Source of the DNA: Diprion similis
Taxonomy: Eukaryota; Arthropoda; Insecta; Hymenoptera; Diprionidae
Reading direction: 5' to 3'
NCBI RefSeq assembly: GCF_021155765.1
Contig: NC_060106.1
Location: forward strand, 21,416,031 to 21,480,030
Length of the DNA: 64,000 bases
Part shown: one piece after another, positions 12,130 through 23,900 of the stretch
Layout: each line of letters begins with the position of its first letter
Numbering within the stretch: the stretch's first letter is position 1
The notes under the pieces: generated by a model
The model's database searches: none
The model's input: the letters and a program-made list of their open reading frames with translations, nothing else
What the model was told of the DNA's origin: nothing
Made by a program: the position numbers and the translations under genes

Positions 12130-14466
12130 ATGAACAAGACTGACGAACTTAGCGACCATACGACGGAAGTCACAAGTAGTATCGCCCGGCAAAAATTTCT
12201 ATTCCAAAATATACGCAGACGGCATCGATACAGCGCGGGTAAGTGCAGATTAATGCCGGTTACAATCGAAGAGAGTCATATATGCTGAAAATGGTTTTCT
12301 AGTTGATACAAAATCGTTACTTTCATTAATTAGTTTCAAATAATTAACCGATTGATACATATTATTCATTCTGCATACGACTTTCACTAGCAAAGCATGT
12401 AGCCTACGTCATAATGTTGAATTTCCATTGAAAACTCCGCCATATGAACGGTAAATTCAAATTTAAATTCAGTGAAGCGGCCAATGAGAAGTCACCTCGA
12501 ATGCAACTTGATTGGCGTAAACATGAGTGAAACTTTGAAATCAATTGTAAAGCAATTAATGTGATTGATCCAGTAGTTATAATTTCTTGACTGCTAACCG
12601 GAGCGCTTGAAGGACAAATTTATTATAAGCGGGAACGTAAGGAGAAAAAATAAACTATACTTAAGACCCAAATTGATGGAACTTTAATTGTTCGTAAAAT
12701 ATTAACTGAACGCTATAGAATGCCTCTGGAAGGATGCTCGAAAGAGAAAAAATTGTATTACGAAACTTACAGAAAATGAATGATTTCATTTCTCAACATG
12801 ATGACGTCATGCCGGAACAAAAGATTTCCCCAGCGTTTCCAACTACTGTACTATGACGTTACATGGAAAGATGAAACACGTGCGATTATTCAACTTCATA
12901 AGAATGTACATATATCTATTGAAGTTATAGCTATGAATAAAAATGATTGCTTACTTTATAAAGTTTTCCAAGAAGCTACTTCATAAATTTTGTCAAATCA
13001 TCCCTATTTTAGGATATATTTAAGACCACTTAATAATTTTCTGTTTTCGAAGCAAGCACCACAAAAGTATCGAATTACATTGGATTTCCTCTCACCTCAT
13101 GTATTTCTCTACTAACTTGTAATTATTTTCACATTGTTACAGTGGTCGTCTTCATCGGTGTCGTAGAATTTGGAATTTTCCCTCAACAGCAGATCGGTTT
13201 TTACTGCAATGATCCAGGACTTTCTTATAAATTCACCGGGGATACCATTTCTTTCTCCGTTCTTCTGGGTGGCAGTATTATTTTGCCATTGATAGTGGTA
13301 AGTTTAGCTGATCACCTTATCGATAATTGCTTAATGAGCAGTTACAAAAAGCCTCCTCAAGGCTTTCACAGGTTTATCATTTCACATCAATCATAAATAA
13401 TGTTACATATAGAAAGCCTTATGAAATTCTAAGTTAACAATAACCATCTACGCGCAATAAACTTTTGGTCCTGTTACTTGAGATATTTTCTTTTATTAGA
13501 TGTGGATAGCCGAATGGACCTGCCATAAACCGGACAGCTATAGGAGCTTGAGGCCAGGATGCGTCGGAACCAGAGGAAAGCAGATATGGACGTGGTATGG
13601 ACATTACACGACAGCATGCGTCGCCATAACATGCATACTTGAGTTAGTCAAAACTCTTGTTGGTGCACCGAGGCCCCACTTTTTTGATACGTGTAAACCA
13701 CGCGAGATGTACAATTGCACAGAAACGTAAGTCCCTGTTAAAAATTTTTATAAATACACCGAGGACGGTCGAATATGCTTTGGATACAATTTAATGGCTG
13801 CCTAACACTTGTCTCATATTTCAGTTCTTCAATACCTTATAATAAATAAGCAAGATTTCATTTGAAAAAATTAATGGAGTGGATTTTTTTTTACAGGTAT
13901 GTCCAGTCTTACACATGCACAAATACGGAAAGCAGTGCCTGGGTTGTGTCTGATTCAAGCAAATCTTTTCCGTCTGGACACTCAATTCTGTCAATGTATA
14001 CCTCGGTTTACATAATTGTAAGTTTGAATTTGTTATATCTCTTGACCTTTTCAAAAGTATGATGTGTTGGAGATAATTTTTGATATTTTTCTTACAGTAT
14101 TACCTCCAAAACCGTCTGCCCAGTGGAACGTTAACCACCCTGTTCAAACCCTGGATGCAGTGCATGGTTCTTTGCTGGGGCATCGTCTGCTGTGTGACTA
14201 GATTAAGCGATCACAGACATCACTGGTGGGATGTCCTGGCTGGAATTATTATGGGAATCGCCGCTGGTTTTTACTGCGTCAAAGTGAATTGCAAGGAATT
14301 TGTTCTTAAAGACGATAGCTCTGATTGGGCTCATGGTGAATCTGTTGAAAACGGACACAACGGTTACGACAATAGACGGCATCAGAGCGTTAGGAAATTA
14401 TTGAGTAATACCAGCGTAGAAAATCGCGAAATGGGTGACGTCGTCACACCTAGCTGGAAAGAATAA
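12130..14466 (+). CDS. PAP2-family lipid phosphate phosphatase (wunen/PLPP-like)
   Basis: Integral membrane phosphatase of the LPP family, which dephosphorylates phosphatidate, lysophosphatidate and related lipids on the outer or lumenal face. Exons are 12130-12238, 13143-13297, 13500-13726, 13897-14017 and 14098-14466; they join in phase to 326 residues, the usual family length. All three active-site motifs are visible: C1 KTLVGAPRP near residue 135, C2 with PSGH near 185, and C3 TRLSDHRHHWWD near 240, with Thr where most members have Ser. A conserved FYCND follows the first hydrophobic stretch, and several membrane segments are evident. The first membrane segment is short across the exon 1/2 joint, so exon 1 may be one of several alternatives. 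The tail after the last membrane segment is polar. Assignment to wunen, lazaro or another PLPP subtype is not possible by eye. Confidence 0.93.
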
Positions 14467-14954
14467 ATTGACTTTCTCTCAATGTTCAGAAATTGAGAGA
14501 TAGTTATGATTACCGAAATTATTGTTATCTTTGTTAAATGTGTGTAAATGGATGATTGTGTGTATTTAGTGAACTATGTGGCTTATACCCTACTTCAATA
14601 TTTTATGATGAAAAACAAAGGATCACTTGCCCGCTTGAATTTTATAGAATGTACACTTTGTTATTGTGAATATCTTTGTTTTTCCGCAACATGGGTATAA
14701 GTTTCGACATCTATGTGTGGACCAATTACGTGTGATAGAATATTGATTTGAAATAATTCACTTGGTTTTCATTGGCGGACCTCGGATCATTCAAATTGAA
14801 TTGAGTAAAATAACTCATAGATATCTGCAATCAATTAATTGTTATTCTTTACTCGTTAAAAAAATGCATCACACAGGTCGAATGATTTGTTGTAAATACT
14901 TGTATAGATTAATATTACGAAATAATTTATATTAGAATGTAATGTTATTTAAGT

Positions 14955-14960
14955 AATAAA
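14955..14960 (+). terminator. Poly(A) signal of the PAP2 gene
   Basis: Canonical AATAAA about 490 bases after the PAP2 stop codon and before an AT-repeat block. Confidence 0.55.
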
Positions 14961-15072
14961 TATTTTGGTGACCAGTATTTTAAAACTTAGGGCAGTGGTG
15001 TACCACTCGAGGATATCATGTTATATAGCCCAAAAAATATGGGTATTATTTTATTGAATTGTACATATCATA

Positions 15073-15176
15073 CAATATATATATATATACATATATATTG
15101 TATGTATTGTATATTATATATATATATATATATCATATCATATCATACAATATATATACATATATCAAATATATAA
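15073..15176. repeat. AT-rich repeat with inverted symmetry
   Basis: Alternating TA runs are interleaved with ATCATACAATATA-type units in both orientations, so the block can fold back on itself. It is likely a microsatellite that has mutated; no coding potential. Confidence 0.75.
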
Positions 15177-15537
15177 TTGACGAAACACATATGACTATTT
15201 GTTCGTGTGCGAACAGCACAATATTTACGCTTCTTACTATGTCCTCCACTAATCTAGAGAGCTTAAAACTTAAATGATGTGTGATGTTTCGATAAAAATT
15301 TACCTTTATCCAAGTTCAGTATGAAGTTTGACATTTATAGTCGAATGTCAAATTACAAATTATATACTATAAACAGTTTCACTGTGTCTCTTCTGCTTCT
15401 TCATTGTTTTTATTATCGTTCGTGTCACACTTAGGAATTTATAGGTTTACACTATTCTTATCCAAACTGAACGGCATCCTGTGATGCTTTTCCAAAATAT
15501 GCTCCAAATATTTATCTGAGTTGAGAATAATGCAAAC

Positions 15538-16768
15538 ATGACTACCAATCAGCCCAAACTTGCTGAGGAAAATGGAACTCATGTGAATTCCTGTTGGCCT
15601 AAAGATACGATATGTCAACTATGTAACTTATCCAAAATCGGTAGCAATCAAGTCCGACCAAATAGCTTGCGAGGATGCAAATGCAACGAGTTGTCATCAT
15701 ATTACAAGTATTGACTCACATTATTCCTCAAGCACTAAGGCTATAAACATATTCCGGAAATTTTCAATCACAACACTTTCTTTCTCATTGGAATCATATG
15801 ATTTGCAGCAACGAAAAAATCAATTATGTGTATTTCTTATTTATTTCATGCGTCTTGAATACTTGTGAAGATTGCCAGATCCATCCAGATGTGTCCAATC
15901 TCCTATACTTGATCCCGATCCTCCGAAGGCAAACTTGGATGCCTACGTGGTAGCATCCTGTCATCCGCAGCTTTCAAAAATAAACAATACCGAGACACCA
16001 GGCTCCCCTAAAGTGGATATGTGCTCTCAGGAGGAAACAGTTCCAAAGGAAGTCACTTTCGAACCACCGCAAGGAATGGATGCCGGTTTGCTGATACTAT
16101 AATCCTTGTTTCATAGTAATTTGAAGGTGATTCTTTGTCACCTCAATTGCGGTGAGTGAGCTTACATAATGAAAATTATTGTAGGACAATATCCAAGATC
16201 TCTTTTTTACCAATATTATCCAAATCGAAACAAGGGCTATACCTTTGATGTACTCCCACTACCTTTTTTGGAGAGCCTAAATTACAATCAAATGTCTGCC
16301 CTGTCCATTGAGAATGGAGATATGAAACAGGAATGGAAGGAATTTGTGTACAATTCACCAAACAAAAAATATCCGTCTGTACTCTATCCAGATGAAAAGT
16401 AAGTGATTTCAGATTTAGCTAAACTCTGGAGGTATTTCTTACAGCTACAGTTAAAGTTCTGACAAGACCGTATTCATATTTCACAAGATGGAACCTCTGA
16501 TCGCATTTCATCAAGTCAAAATCAATTTTAATAATATCATGTATACAGATTCTGGCGTTGGAAAACATATTTAAGATACAAACCCGATGAAACGGGGAAA
16601 GATTTTCGGTACAAGATGCAAACGGGGCCAAAGTACGATAGCAAAGGACGTTTACCAATTACAGGAGAGGAGTTGCAGATATACCGAAATTTTCAAAAAA
16701 TAAAGTTAAAATCAACAACTAATGTGAAGCATACGTTGAGAAACGGTAGCGGAAAACAGGAAAAATGA
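15538..16768 (+). CDS. Uncharacterised 272-residue protein, four exons
   Basis: I do not recognise this protein. Exons 15538-15707, 15871-16085, 16185-16398 and 16549-16768 are flanked by GT-AG sites and their phases (2, 1, 2) close to exactly 272 codons, which supports a real gene. The first about 55 residues are rich in cysteine, with paired CQLC and CKC motifs that could bind metal. The middle is proline- and acid-rich. The last about 120 residues are rich in Tyr, Trp, Lys and Arg (for example FWRWKTYLRYKPDETGKDF), with no signal peptide or membrane segment. The gene lies tail to tail with COQ8, with only about 280 bases between the stop codons. The aromatic, basic composition resembles small axonemal or structural proteins, but that is only an impression. 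Confidence 0.75.
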
Positions 16769-16975
16769 GCCCTGCGAACTGATTTCAAAGCAGTCTTACA
16801 CAAATTCATATCTCCATTGATTTGGAAAAATGGAAGTTTGAGCCTAATGATAAAATGTTATGCAAATACCTGATCACAGACTCATTTTTAAGGTCATACT
16901 TGATTTGTACTACTTGCCTTCTTAAATGAAAAAATAATTAACACTCTTGCTCTAAATAGCATTAAACAAAAATAA

Positions 16976-16981
16976 TTTATT
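16976..16981 (-). terminator. Poly(A) signal of COQ8
   Basis: On the minus strand this reads AATAAA, about 70 bases after the COQ8 stop codon. Confidence 0.6.
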
Positions 16982-17048
16982 GTTCTAATTATATTAGATT
17001 GAACATGTCACTCACACTGCTGAAAACTTATTCGACAAAGCATCTGAA

Positions 17049-20000
17049 CTAGTCAAATTGATAATTTCTATATACCTCTTGGAATAAATCTCGACAGTTG
17101 ATTTTTACGCTAAGTTTTGCACATAACAAAAATACTCCTGATAATTTTCGGTGCAGGCTATATATTTCTTCGGGCGGTGGACATAGCCTATGGTTGAGTA
17201 TCGTAGGTATCAAGGCTTGAACTCTGCAATACAAAGATTGACAATCAAAGTGTACTCAGTGCAAAACTATTGCAGCGCAATCATTTGTAAAGATTCAAAA
17301 TCATTGTTATCAACAAAAAAAGACATCTGTTAAACTATTGTTCTATTGAGACATTCATCATTGCCCATAAATATGCTACTGCGAGGAGTATATTTTAGGG
17401 ATTCAGCCTACCTTTTTGTAACATCTTGACCACCAAAGTCAAAATACTCGTGCTTTTCGTCAAAAACTTGACCCAAAATCATGACTGTGTCAACATGAGC
17501 ATCATCCATCACCTAAAATTGATAAACAAATGTAGAGTCAATTCAACAGTTAAGAAAGAAATAATTTTCAATTAATCAAATCAGTGAACTAATACAGTAC
17601 TTTGGACTCATATCCAGTTAGAAATCCCATTTGACGGGACAATTGTAGAACCTTTTCCCGATCACCTTCGCTCGCACCTTTAATTATTTCAATATACTGG
17701 TCCATGAACCGTTTTTCGTAGGATCTGCACGCACCAAAATCTAATAATGTGAGCTGGAACAACATGTGGTTGTTGTCAATTCTAGACACATCAAATGTAC
17801 CAACATGATCTAGACCAAATTTTTTCTCATCGGTTGAAATTTAATTCTTCAAAACTTTCATACCTGCTTAGTCTCAGGATTATAAAAGAAGTTTGCCCAG
17901 TTTGGATCTGTCTGCATGTACCGAAATTCAAATAATTCCAGTAGGCAAAGACGCATCACCATTTTGCATATATGTTCTCTAGTTTCGGAATCCATTTCTG
18001 CGCATTTGTCGACTGGTATACCATCAATTAATTCCGATGTGAAAATTTGTTTTGTGCTGAATTGGTCTGTGAAAGTAATTTCATTGTAGACAAAGGAAAG
18101 TGTATTACAAATAACGTGTATGTGTTTCCAACCACATCAAAGTCTTATGGTACTTTAGATCAACAAGTATTACCAACAACTTTTGGCACATAGTAATCTG
18201 AGTACGGAGATATTAAATCTCTGTATTTCCTTGTGCATTCAGCTTCCCTGACATAGTCTACTTCCCAAGCCAGCTCTCTTTTCGCTACCTCGACAACATT
18301 ATCAATAAACATCCCTTCTGGAAATATGTTCCATATCTGAAACAAAAAAACAGCACCCCCTTAGTGGTGACGCGGCTCGATTAAGCCATTCTTAGAATTT
18401 ACAACCTTCTTACCTTCAGTACGCTGACCAAATTGTCGATATCGCTTTGAATTCCTTCAGCTACGCCTGGGTACTGTATTTTCATAGCTACTGGAGTTCC
18501 ATCCAGTAATACGGCATGGTGTACCTGACCTAAAAAATTTCTTGAATTAATGTTTTCCAAATAAAAGCAATTATTCAATCCTATATCATCACATTACCAA
18601 TAGATGCAGCTGCAAACGGTTTATCCTCAAAGCTGGATAGTTTACTTCTCCAGTCCGAGCCGAGTTCATTGATCAATACTTTCTGAAATACACAGTATTT
18701 TTTGTTATTTCACATATAACATAACAGCTTTATTGGTCCGAACTCTTGTGCAGCAATCTTATTACATGTACATTTTACAAAAAAATATACCTCCACTTGC
18801 CATGTTGGCATGAAGTCTGCGCTCTGCCTCACTCTTTCAAAAGCTTTCTGTAATTCAGGACTTATAATGCTGTTATCCTGGATACTTAATATCTGGCCAA
18901 TTTTTAGCCCAGCGCCTAAAAATGTACATGACTGTTAACATTTCGAGCAGATTTACAGTAACTCTGTACAACTGCCGGTTCTTTAACCATGATAGTGTAA
19001 CAGTAGTATTCACTGCAATGAGGTAAAAAAAATTTACCTCTAACTTTGCACAATGTAGAAACGATCCGTTCCGTGTTGGCTTTTGTGAGGAACATGCCGT
19101 CCAAAGATTGTGAAACACTTTGGTTTTTTAATCCTAAAGTACGTCGCGTGTACTCAGCCATTGTTCCAATTCCAAGCCCTAAGCCCAAAGTTCCAAAACT
19201 AACCACACGCTGAAGTCTTGTAGATGGCACTTTTCGTTGACGTGCATTAGCTGAAAGCTGTTGAAGTAAAAATTAGATTGGGTAATTGTATATTCAATTT
19301 GTGAATTGCATATTCAGTTTGTGAATTCCTCGAATGTTTCCATTTTCAATTATTGTATCAAATGATATTACCTGATAAAATTAGGTCGAGCTTCACAGTA
19401 TTTCTTTTGCTAACGCGAATTTATTTAGAGTTTACTGTATTCATTTGAATTGTTGTACTTTTCTTCGAATCTGATAATGACAAGTGGTAATGATAATTAG
19501 TGCATTCAATGATTTTGAGTGAAACTAAACTTACTGATTGCCTAGGCCTCACAGAAGGCATCACTTTGTGAACTTGTACGGTTGAATCATTTTTATTGTT
19601 CTCACTACTTTCATTGCTATCAATAATTTGTTTATTTAATGTATTTTCTTTACTATCCGTGATTGGGTCGCCTATTGTATTTCCTTCTGGCTTCTGCCGT
19701 CTGATTCTTTCTTCATGTTCTAATTCAAGTTTTCTCAGTAATTTTTTATCTTTATTAGACAGCTCTATTTTCGGTATATCTTCTCCCAACATGGCAATAG
19801 TTTCAATTTTTTCCTTTACACTTGCAAATTTCTTGGGTGAGACTGGCGTTTTTATCTGATCAAGAGTCTCAGTCTTTGCTTTGCTCGATGCGGATTTCTG
19901 AAAATCCGTAACACCCTCGTTATCATTGTTAGTTACAGAGACAGAGTCTGCCCGCTGACTTGAAGTACTTTTACTATCAGCTTTTTGCTGAACTGCATCA

Positions 20001-20701
20001 CAAGATCCTGTAGCACTGCTTGCTCTGAATGTCACATATCGCGTTAAACCTGTGCCAAGCACAGACACACGTTCTACGGTCTCTTTCACACCGGCAGCCA
20101 CATCATTCTAGAATAAAATAGATGTAATGATAACTGCGAGTATTTACAAGATCATGATGTGCAGTACTTTTATATTCACATGGGATAATGCGTAAAAACT
20201 TGAACCATTTCTTTATTGCAGTTCATGAATCATATGCACTCCGCTAGAAATAGTTTCAAAGATCGTAGGACCTAGTTCATGGAATTTTTTCTTATCCTGA
20301 TGGAGCAACAAACAAATTGTGAGTCGTTATCTTCATTAACTATTAATTTTAACTATAAATTATTTAAAAGCTATGAATGAAAATGCAGGGCGAAAGTATT
20401 TCTTGGATATTCATATAAATGATAAGAAACTGCATTAGCTTAAAAGTGTACTGATATAATCAAATAAGAATGAGCACAACTATATCTGCTATATTCTTTT
20501 GGAACTTACAGGAACCTTACTTGGATCAATATTTTGCAGTCGTTTCCCCACTGCCTTGAGATTGTCTTCAGCTAAATTTCTGAGACTGGAATGAGTTACC
20601 GCCTGTTTGATACTATCTTCTTGGATTTTTAATACTGCATTAGCTACAGTTTGCGCTCCGCGGACTACGCCTAAAAAGTCTGAGATCCATGGTCGTGACA
20701 T
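17049..20701 (-). CDS. COQ8: Atypical kinase COQ8 (ADCK3/ADCK4, UbiB family), mitochondrial
   Basis: UbiB-family protein kinase-like ATPase of the mitochondrial inner membrane, needed for ubiquinone (coenzyme Q) synthesis and assembly of the COQ complex. Eleven exons, given by rising coordinate: 17049-17223, 17412-17512, 17601-17753, 17864-18066, 18174-18336, 18414-18529, 18598-18682, 18791-18915, 19038-19257, 19535-20107, 20510-20701. They join in phase to 701 residues, slightly longer than human COQ8A. Diagnostic features are all present: the KxGQ motif (GLKIGQ, about residue 332), the alanine-rich loop in place of a P-loop (AAASIGQVH, about 394), VAMKIQYPG with the nucleotide-binding Lys, and LLDFGACR (about 562). 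The 573-base exon 10 encodes a Ser/Lys-rich, poorly conserved N-terminal region (about residues 65-255), which probably follows a mitochondrial targeting segment. The start at 20701 is the first ATG in frame and is followed by a phase-0 donor. It is divergent with the gene at 21299. Confidence 0.95.
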
Positions 20702-21298
20702 TGCTGTTAGATCGAAGGTTTGTCTTTATTAGAATAGAAATGACATTGTATTCAGCTTAGATCTAAATTCACTATAAAACTGAGAGCTCGATAAAAGCTA
20801 ATTGATTGTTACAATGAATCTGAAACATTAAAAACATAATAAAATGCTGCTTCAACAGCTACAAGATATGACTTGAGAATAATTTCTTGAGGTTACTTTT
20901 AGCTCGAGAGCTTCGTAAATCACATTGAAATTCAAAATAATTAACGTTTTCTGTGTTTTTACGTAAAAAATATACAATGCTTACCGAAATTAACGTGCAT
21001 GCAATAACACGTAAGTGGATCAACCGCTAAATCGAGTCGCAATGTTTACTACTGTATTTTTCTGATTGTTGCACTTGCACCACATTGGGTAATACTGAAA
21101 ATAACCAAAGTTCGTGCTCATGCCCGTGGCATTGAGACTGAAACATAGACTTTAGGATGTTACGTAAGCATGGTTATGTGTCGTGGATCTATGATCCACG
21201 TGAAGTTGGATAAAAGGGTAGTTTTTCAGCTAATCGTGAAACCTTATATCACACATCAATTTTTATAACCTATTTATTTTGTGTATTTGAGATGAGCT
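20702..21298. promoter_or_regulatory. Divergent intergenic region between COQ8 and the next gene
   Basis: Roughly 600 bases lie between two start codons that point away from each other, so the interval must hold both promoters and 5' UTRs. A small palindrome (ATGATCCACG beside GTGGATCTATGATCC, near 21182-21202) is visible. No canonical TATA box can be assigned with confidence. Confidence 0.5.
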
Positions 21299-22398
21299 AT
21301 GAAAATGGCATCGAAATATGTGCCTGCACCCGAAAATATTCGACAACCCACGAAGGCACTTCTGTTACACAGGCATCGAGTAAAAATACGAAAATTGAAG
21401 GTTTACGTAGAATTAATTGCCACATCAACTTTTCTCTTGTCTCTATACAATTTTTCGCCTTCACAACACTTGATAATTTGCCTTTTCAAGCTTTTACACT
21501 CGTCCATACTTGTTAAAACACATAGGCAATATACGTTGCTGCCAGCATTCGAAGGAAGCTACTTCAAAAGTACAGAATCTTCATACTATCAAAAATACGA
21601 AAGGAACGAAGACGAACTGCCGTTGCCCTCGTTCGTTTGAATCGAAACATGACTCGAAACTTCATACAAAACATGAGAGAACGATGAAACATGATGAGAA
21701 ACCTAAATGGTTGAACTGCTTCATGCAGGGGTGTCAGCAGGAAAGCTGCTTCAATGGGGAAATCGACTGTTAGTATTTACAGGGCTCAGCTTTTTTTTTG
21801 GTCTAGAGTGAATGCACTATTGGGATATACCTACTTTGCAAGAAAGCATCAATAGAACTTATATGTACTTTGTAGTGCCAATCAGGTATCCAAGTCTTAA
21901 AAAGCCATGTGTACCCGAACATGTTCGTCCCCGTCCACCTGTAAATTGGAACCGTAGACCCCCGCTATTCACACCACCTGAAATGCTGAGTAATCTGAAG
22001 CAAGGAATTAGGAACCCTTTCCAAGTGCTCTCCTCCTCTCTCGTTTCTTGAAATAATGCATTTTCGTAACAGTCCTAATAGATTTACTGGTCTAATAGAT
22101 CACACGCAGAAGAAGAGAGATGCAAACACGATTGGACAGGCTAACGGACGAGCATCAGGCCTTTGCCTTTCCACCAGGCACCAGACCATTTCGTGACAAT
22201 TACTATTTCATAGACCCTCCATTGAGTCTTGTGGAAAATTATGACATCATCCGTAGAGACATTCATATGCAGAAATTCGTTGAATGCTCCACCAGATCAT
22301 CCCTTCTAGTCTTTAATCAAGAGAAGTACAAGTTCTTTAGAGAGCGGCTACCAATGCCTGAAAAACGTATATTGAATATACCTGGTAATAATTGGTAA
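21299..22398 (+). CDS. Uncharacterised small gene, exon joints unresolved
   Basis: Three coding-like blocks lie in order. The first is the N-terminal block from the ATG at 21299 or 21305 (MASKYVPAPENIRQPTKALL). The second, about 21840-22030, is rich in Pro and Arg (RPRPPVNWNRRPPLF). The third is about 22110-22398 and follows a TCTAATAG acceptor; it is charged and ends in GNNW before TAA. The last block has the even composition of real protein and no low complexity. The second block could leave through a weak GTGCTC donor in phase 0, which joins the third block in frame; the joint from the first block is unclear, and 21510-21773 could hold another exon. No membrane segment or known domain is evident. 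I do not recognise the family. A short cytoskeletal or ciliary protein is one possibility, unproven. Confidence 0.5.
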
Positions 22399-23900
22399 GC
22401 ATTAGGTGAATGGTGATGACTGTCCTAGTTTTGTTTTGTAAGTGGCTAGATGGATAAATTTTTTTTTTTCCCTAGTAACCACAACAATGGACTGACAGAA
22501 ATGGGTGATCCAATTGTTCCACTCGATGCTCGGTAAATCATAGCAGAGTAAAGTTAAAATTCTGATTGGTTGGACTCGGTACCTCGAATTTTCACACCTG
22601 TTTCGTCAATTTTTTTTATACAGCAATATTTTTTTTTTATATACATAATGATTATACTAATAATCTCTATAGCTTTGAATCTGTGGTTATATTATGGGTT
22701 TTATTTCTATGAACACCCTGTATGGACCCATATTTTTGTGATGTGAAGTTGAGAATCATACCTCAATTGCTTCGTAAAATTCATACTACTGTCAAATAAT
22801 TGAATTATACACCTTATAACTGGAATACAATTTATTGTTGTACAAAAATGATACAAAGTTTGAACGAAATTTGTTTATATCATCTAGGTCGCGCGCAGCT
22901 GTTTGGTTCAATGCTTTAAATCTAGTTTGAACCCACCATCATGAGAGACTAGAGACTAAGACATATTATCATGCTCATTTTGGTTGCAATTCACATTCAG
23001 ATAAAAGTACTTGCAATGAAAAACTATCATCACTTACACGAATGTTAAAAATTTCAACAATGTCGCTGAAACCATAAATCCTTCATAGTAGGATTTTGTT
23101 TCATTTTCGAGATGATTAAGAAAAAGACGATTAAAAATACAGACCCAAAATTATTCTAAATACATGGAAATGTAGCTCTGTATTAAAAAATTATTGCACG
23201 ATATCCCACCTTCGGAAACTTGTTAAACTAGCAGTACCACGTAATTAAAATTACTATATAAAATCATACCTTTAATCTAATGCACAACACACGGGATTGA
23301 ACTATAATTTCTACATAAGATGTAGATTGTTAAAATCAAAAGTAGAAATCAACACTTATTTGCTACGTACTGAGAATTTTAGCACACCCTAGGTCTATCA
23401 CAATACTGTATGGCAATATTTAAAGGATACAGGCGGAGTTTTTTTTTTAATCATACTTTTGCATTTGTTTGAAAATTGCGAAGAGATTCCGCAATTTTTT
23501 ATACTTATAATAAATACGTCATAAAATCTGTAGAAATGAAGTATTCCCTGGAACATTTAAAGAAGCACGGATTTCCAGTACTGTGATTTTATCATGATTT
23601 TGTACGAACGTACCAGTTTAAGTTGCCAAACTGTTTGCTAGGGCAATAGTTAATACTTAGAATGATAAAATATTGCACCATTTATCTTTTTTTTTTTAAA
23701 ATACGAATACTTTGCATAAACATGTATGAAAGCACAGTCAACTTTAAAAATAAGCCAAGAACTTATTTGAGCCATTGGTACGAGAATGATAATATATAAG
23801 TCAGAATATGTAACTAGATGCTTCATCCCATTAGGATACAATGGCACAGATATATTCTAGAATCAAAATTAAATCGCTATACATCTAGCAGTGGTCCTGA
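22399..23900. other. Spacer and GSAP 3' UTR
   Basis: AT-rich non-coding DNA between two converging genes. The right part is probably the 3' UTR of the minus-strand GSAP gene. Scattered poly(T) runs occur (for example near 22459 and 23685); no further gene is supported. Confidence 0.6.

Larger units (their letters stand above)
14467..15537. other. PAP2 3' UTR and AT-rich spacer
   Basis: Non-coding. It contains the likely PAP2 3' UTR with AATAAA at 14955-14960, then an AT-repeat block around 15073-15176. I see no gene in the rest. Confidence 0.7.
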
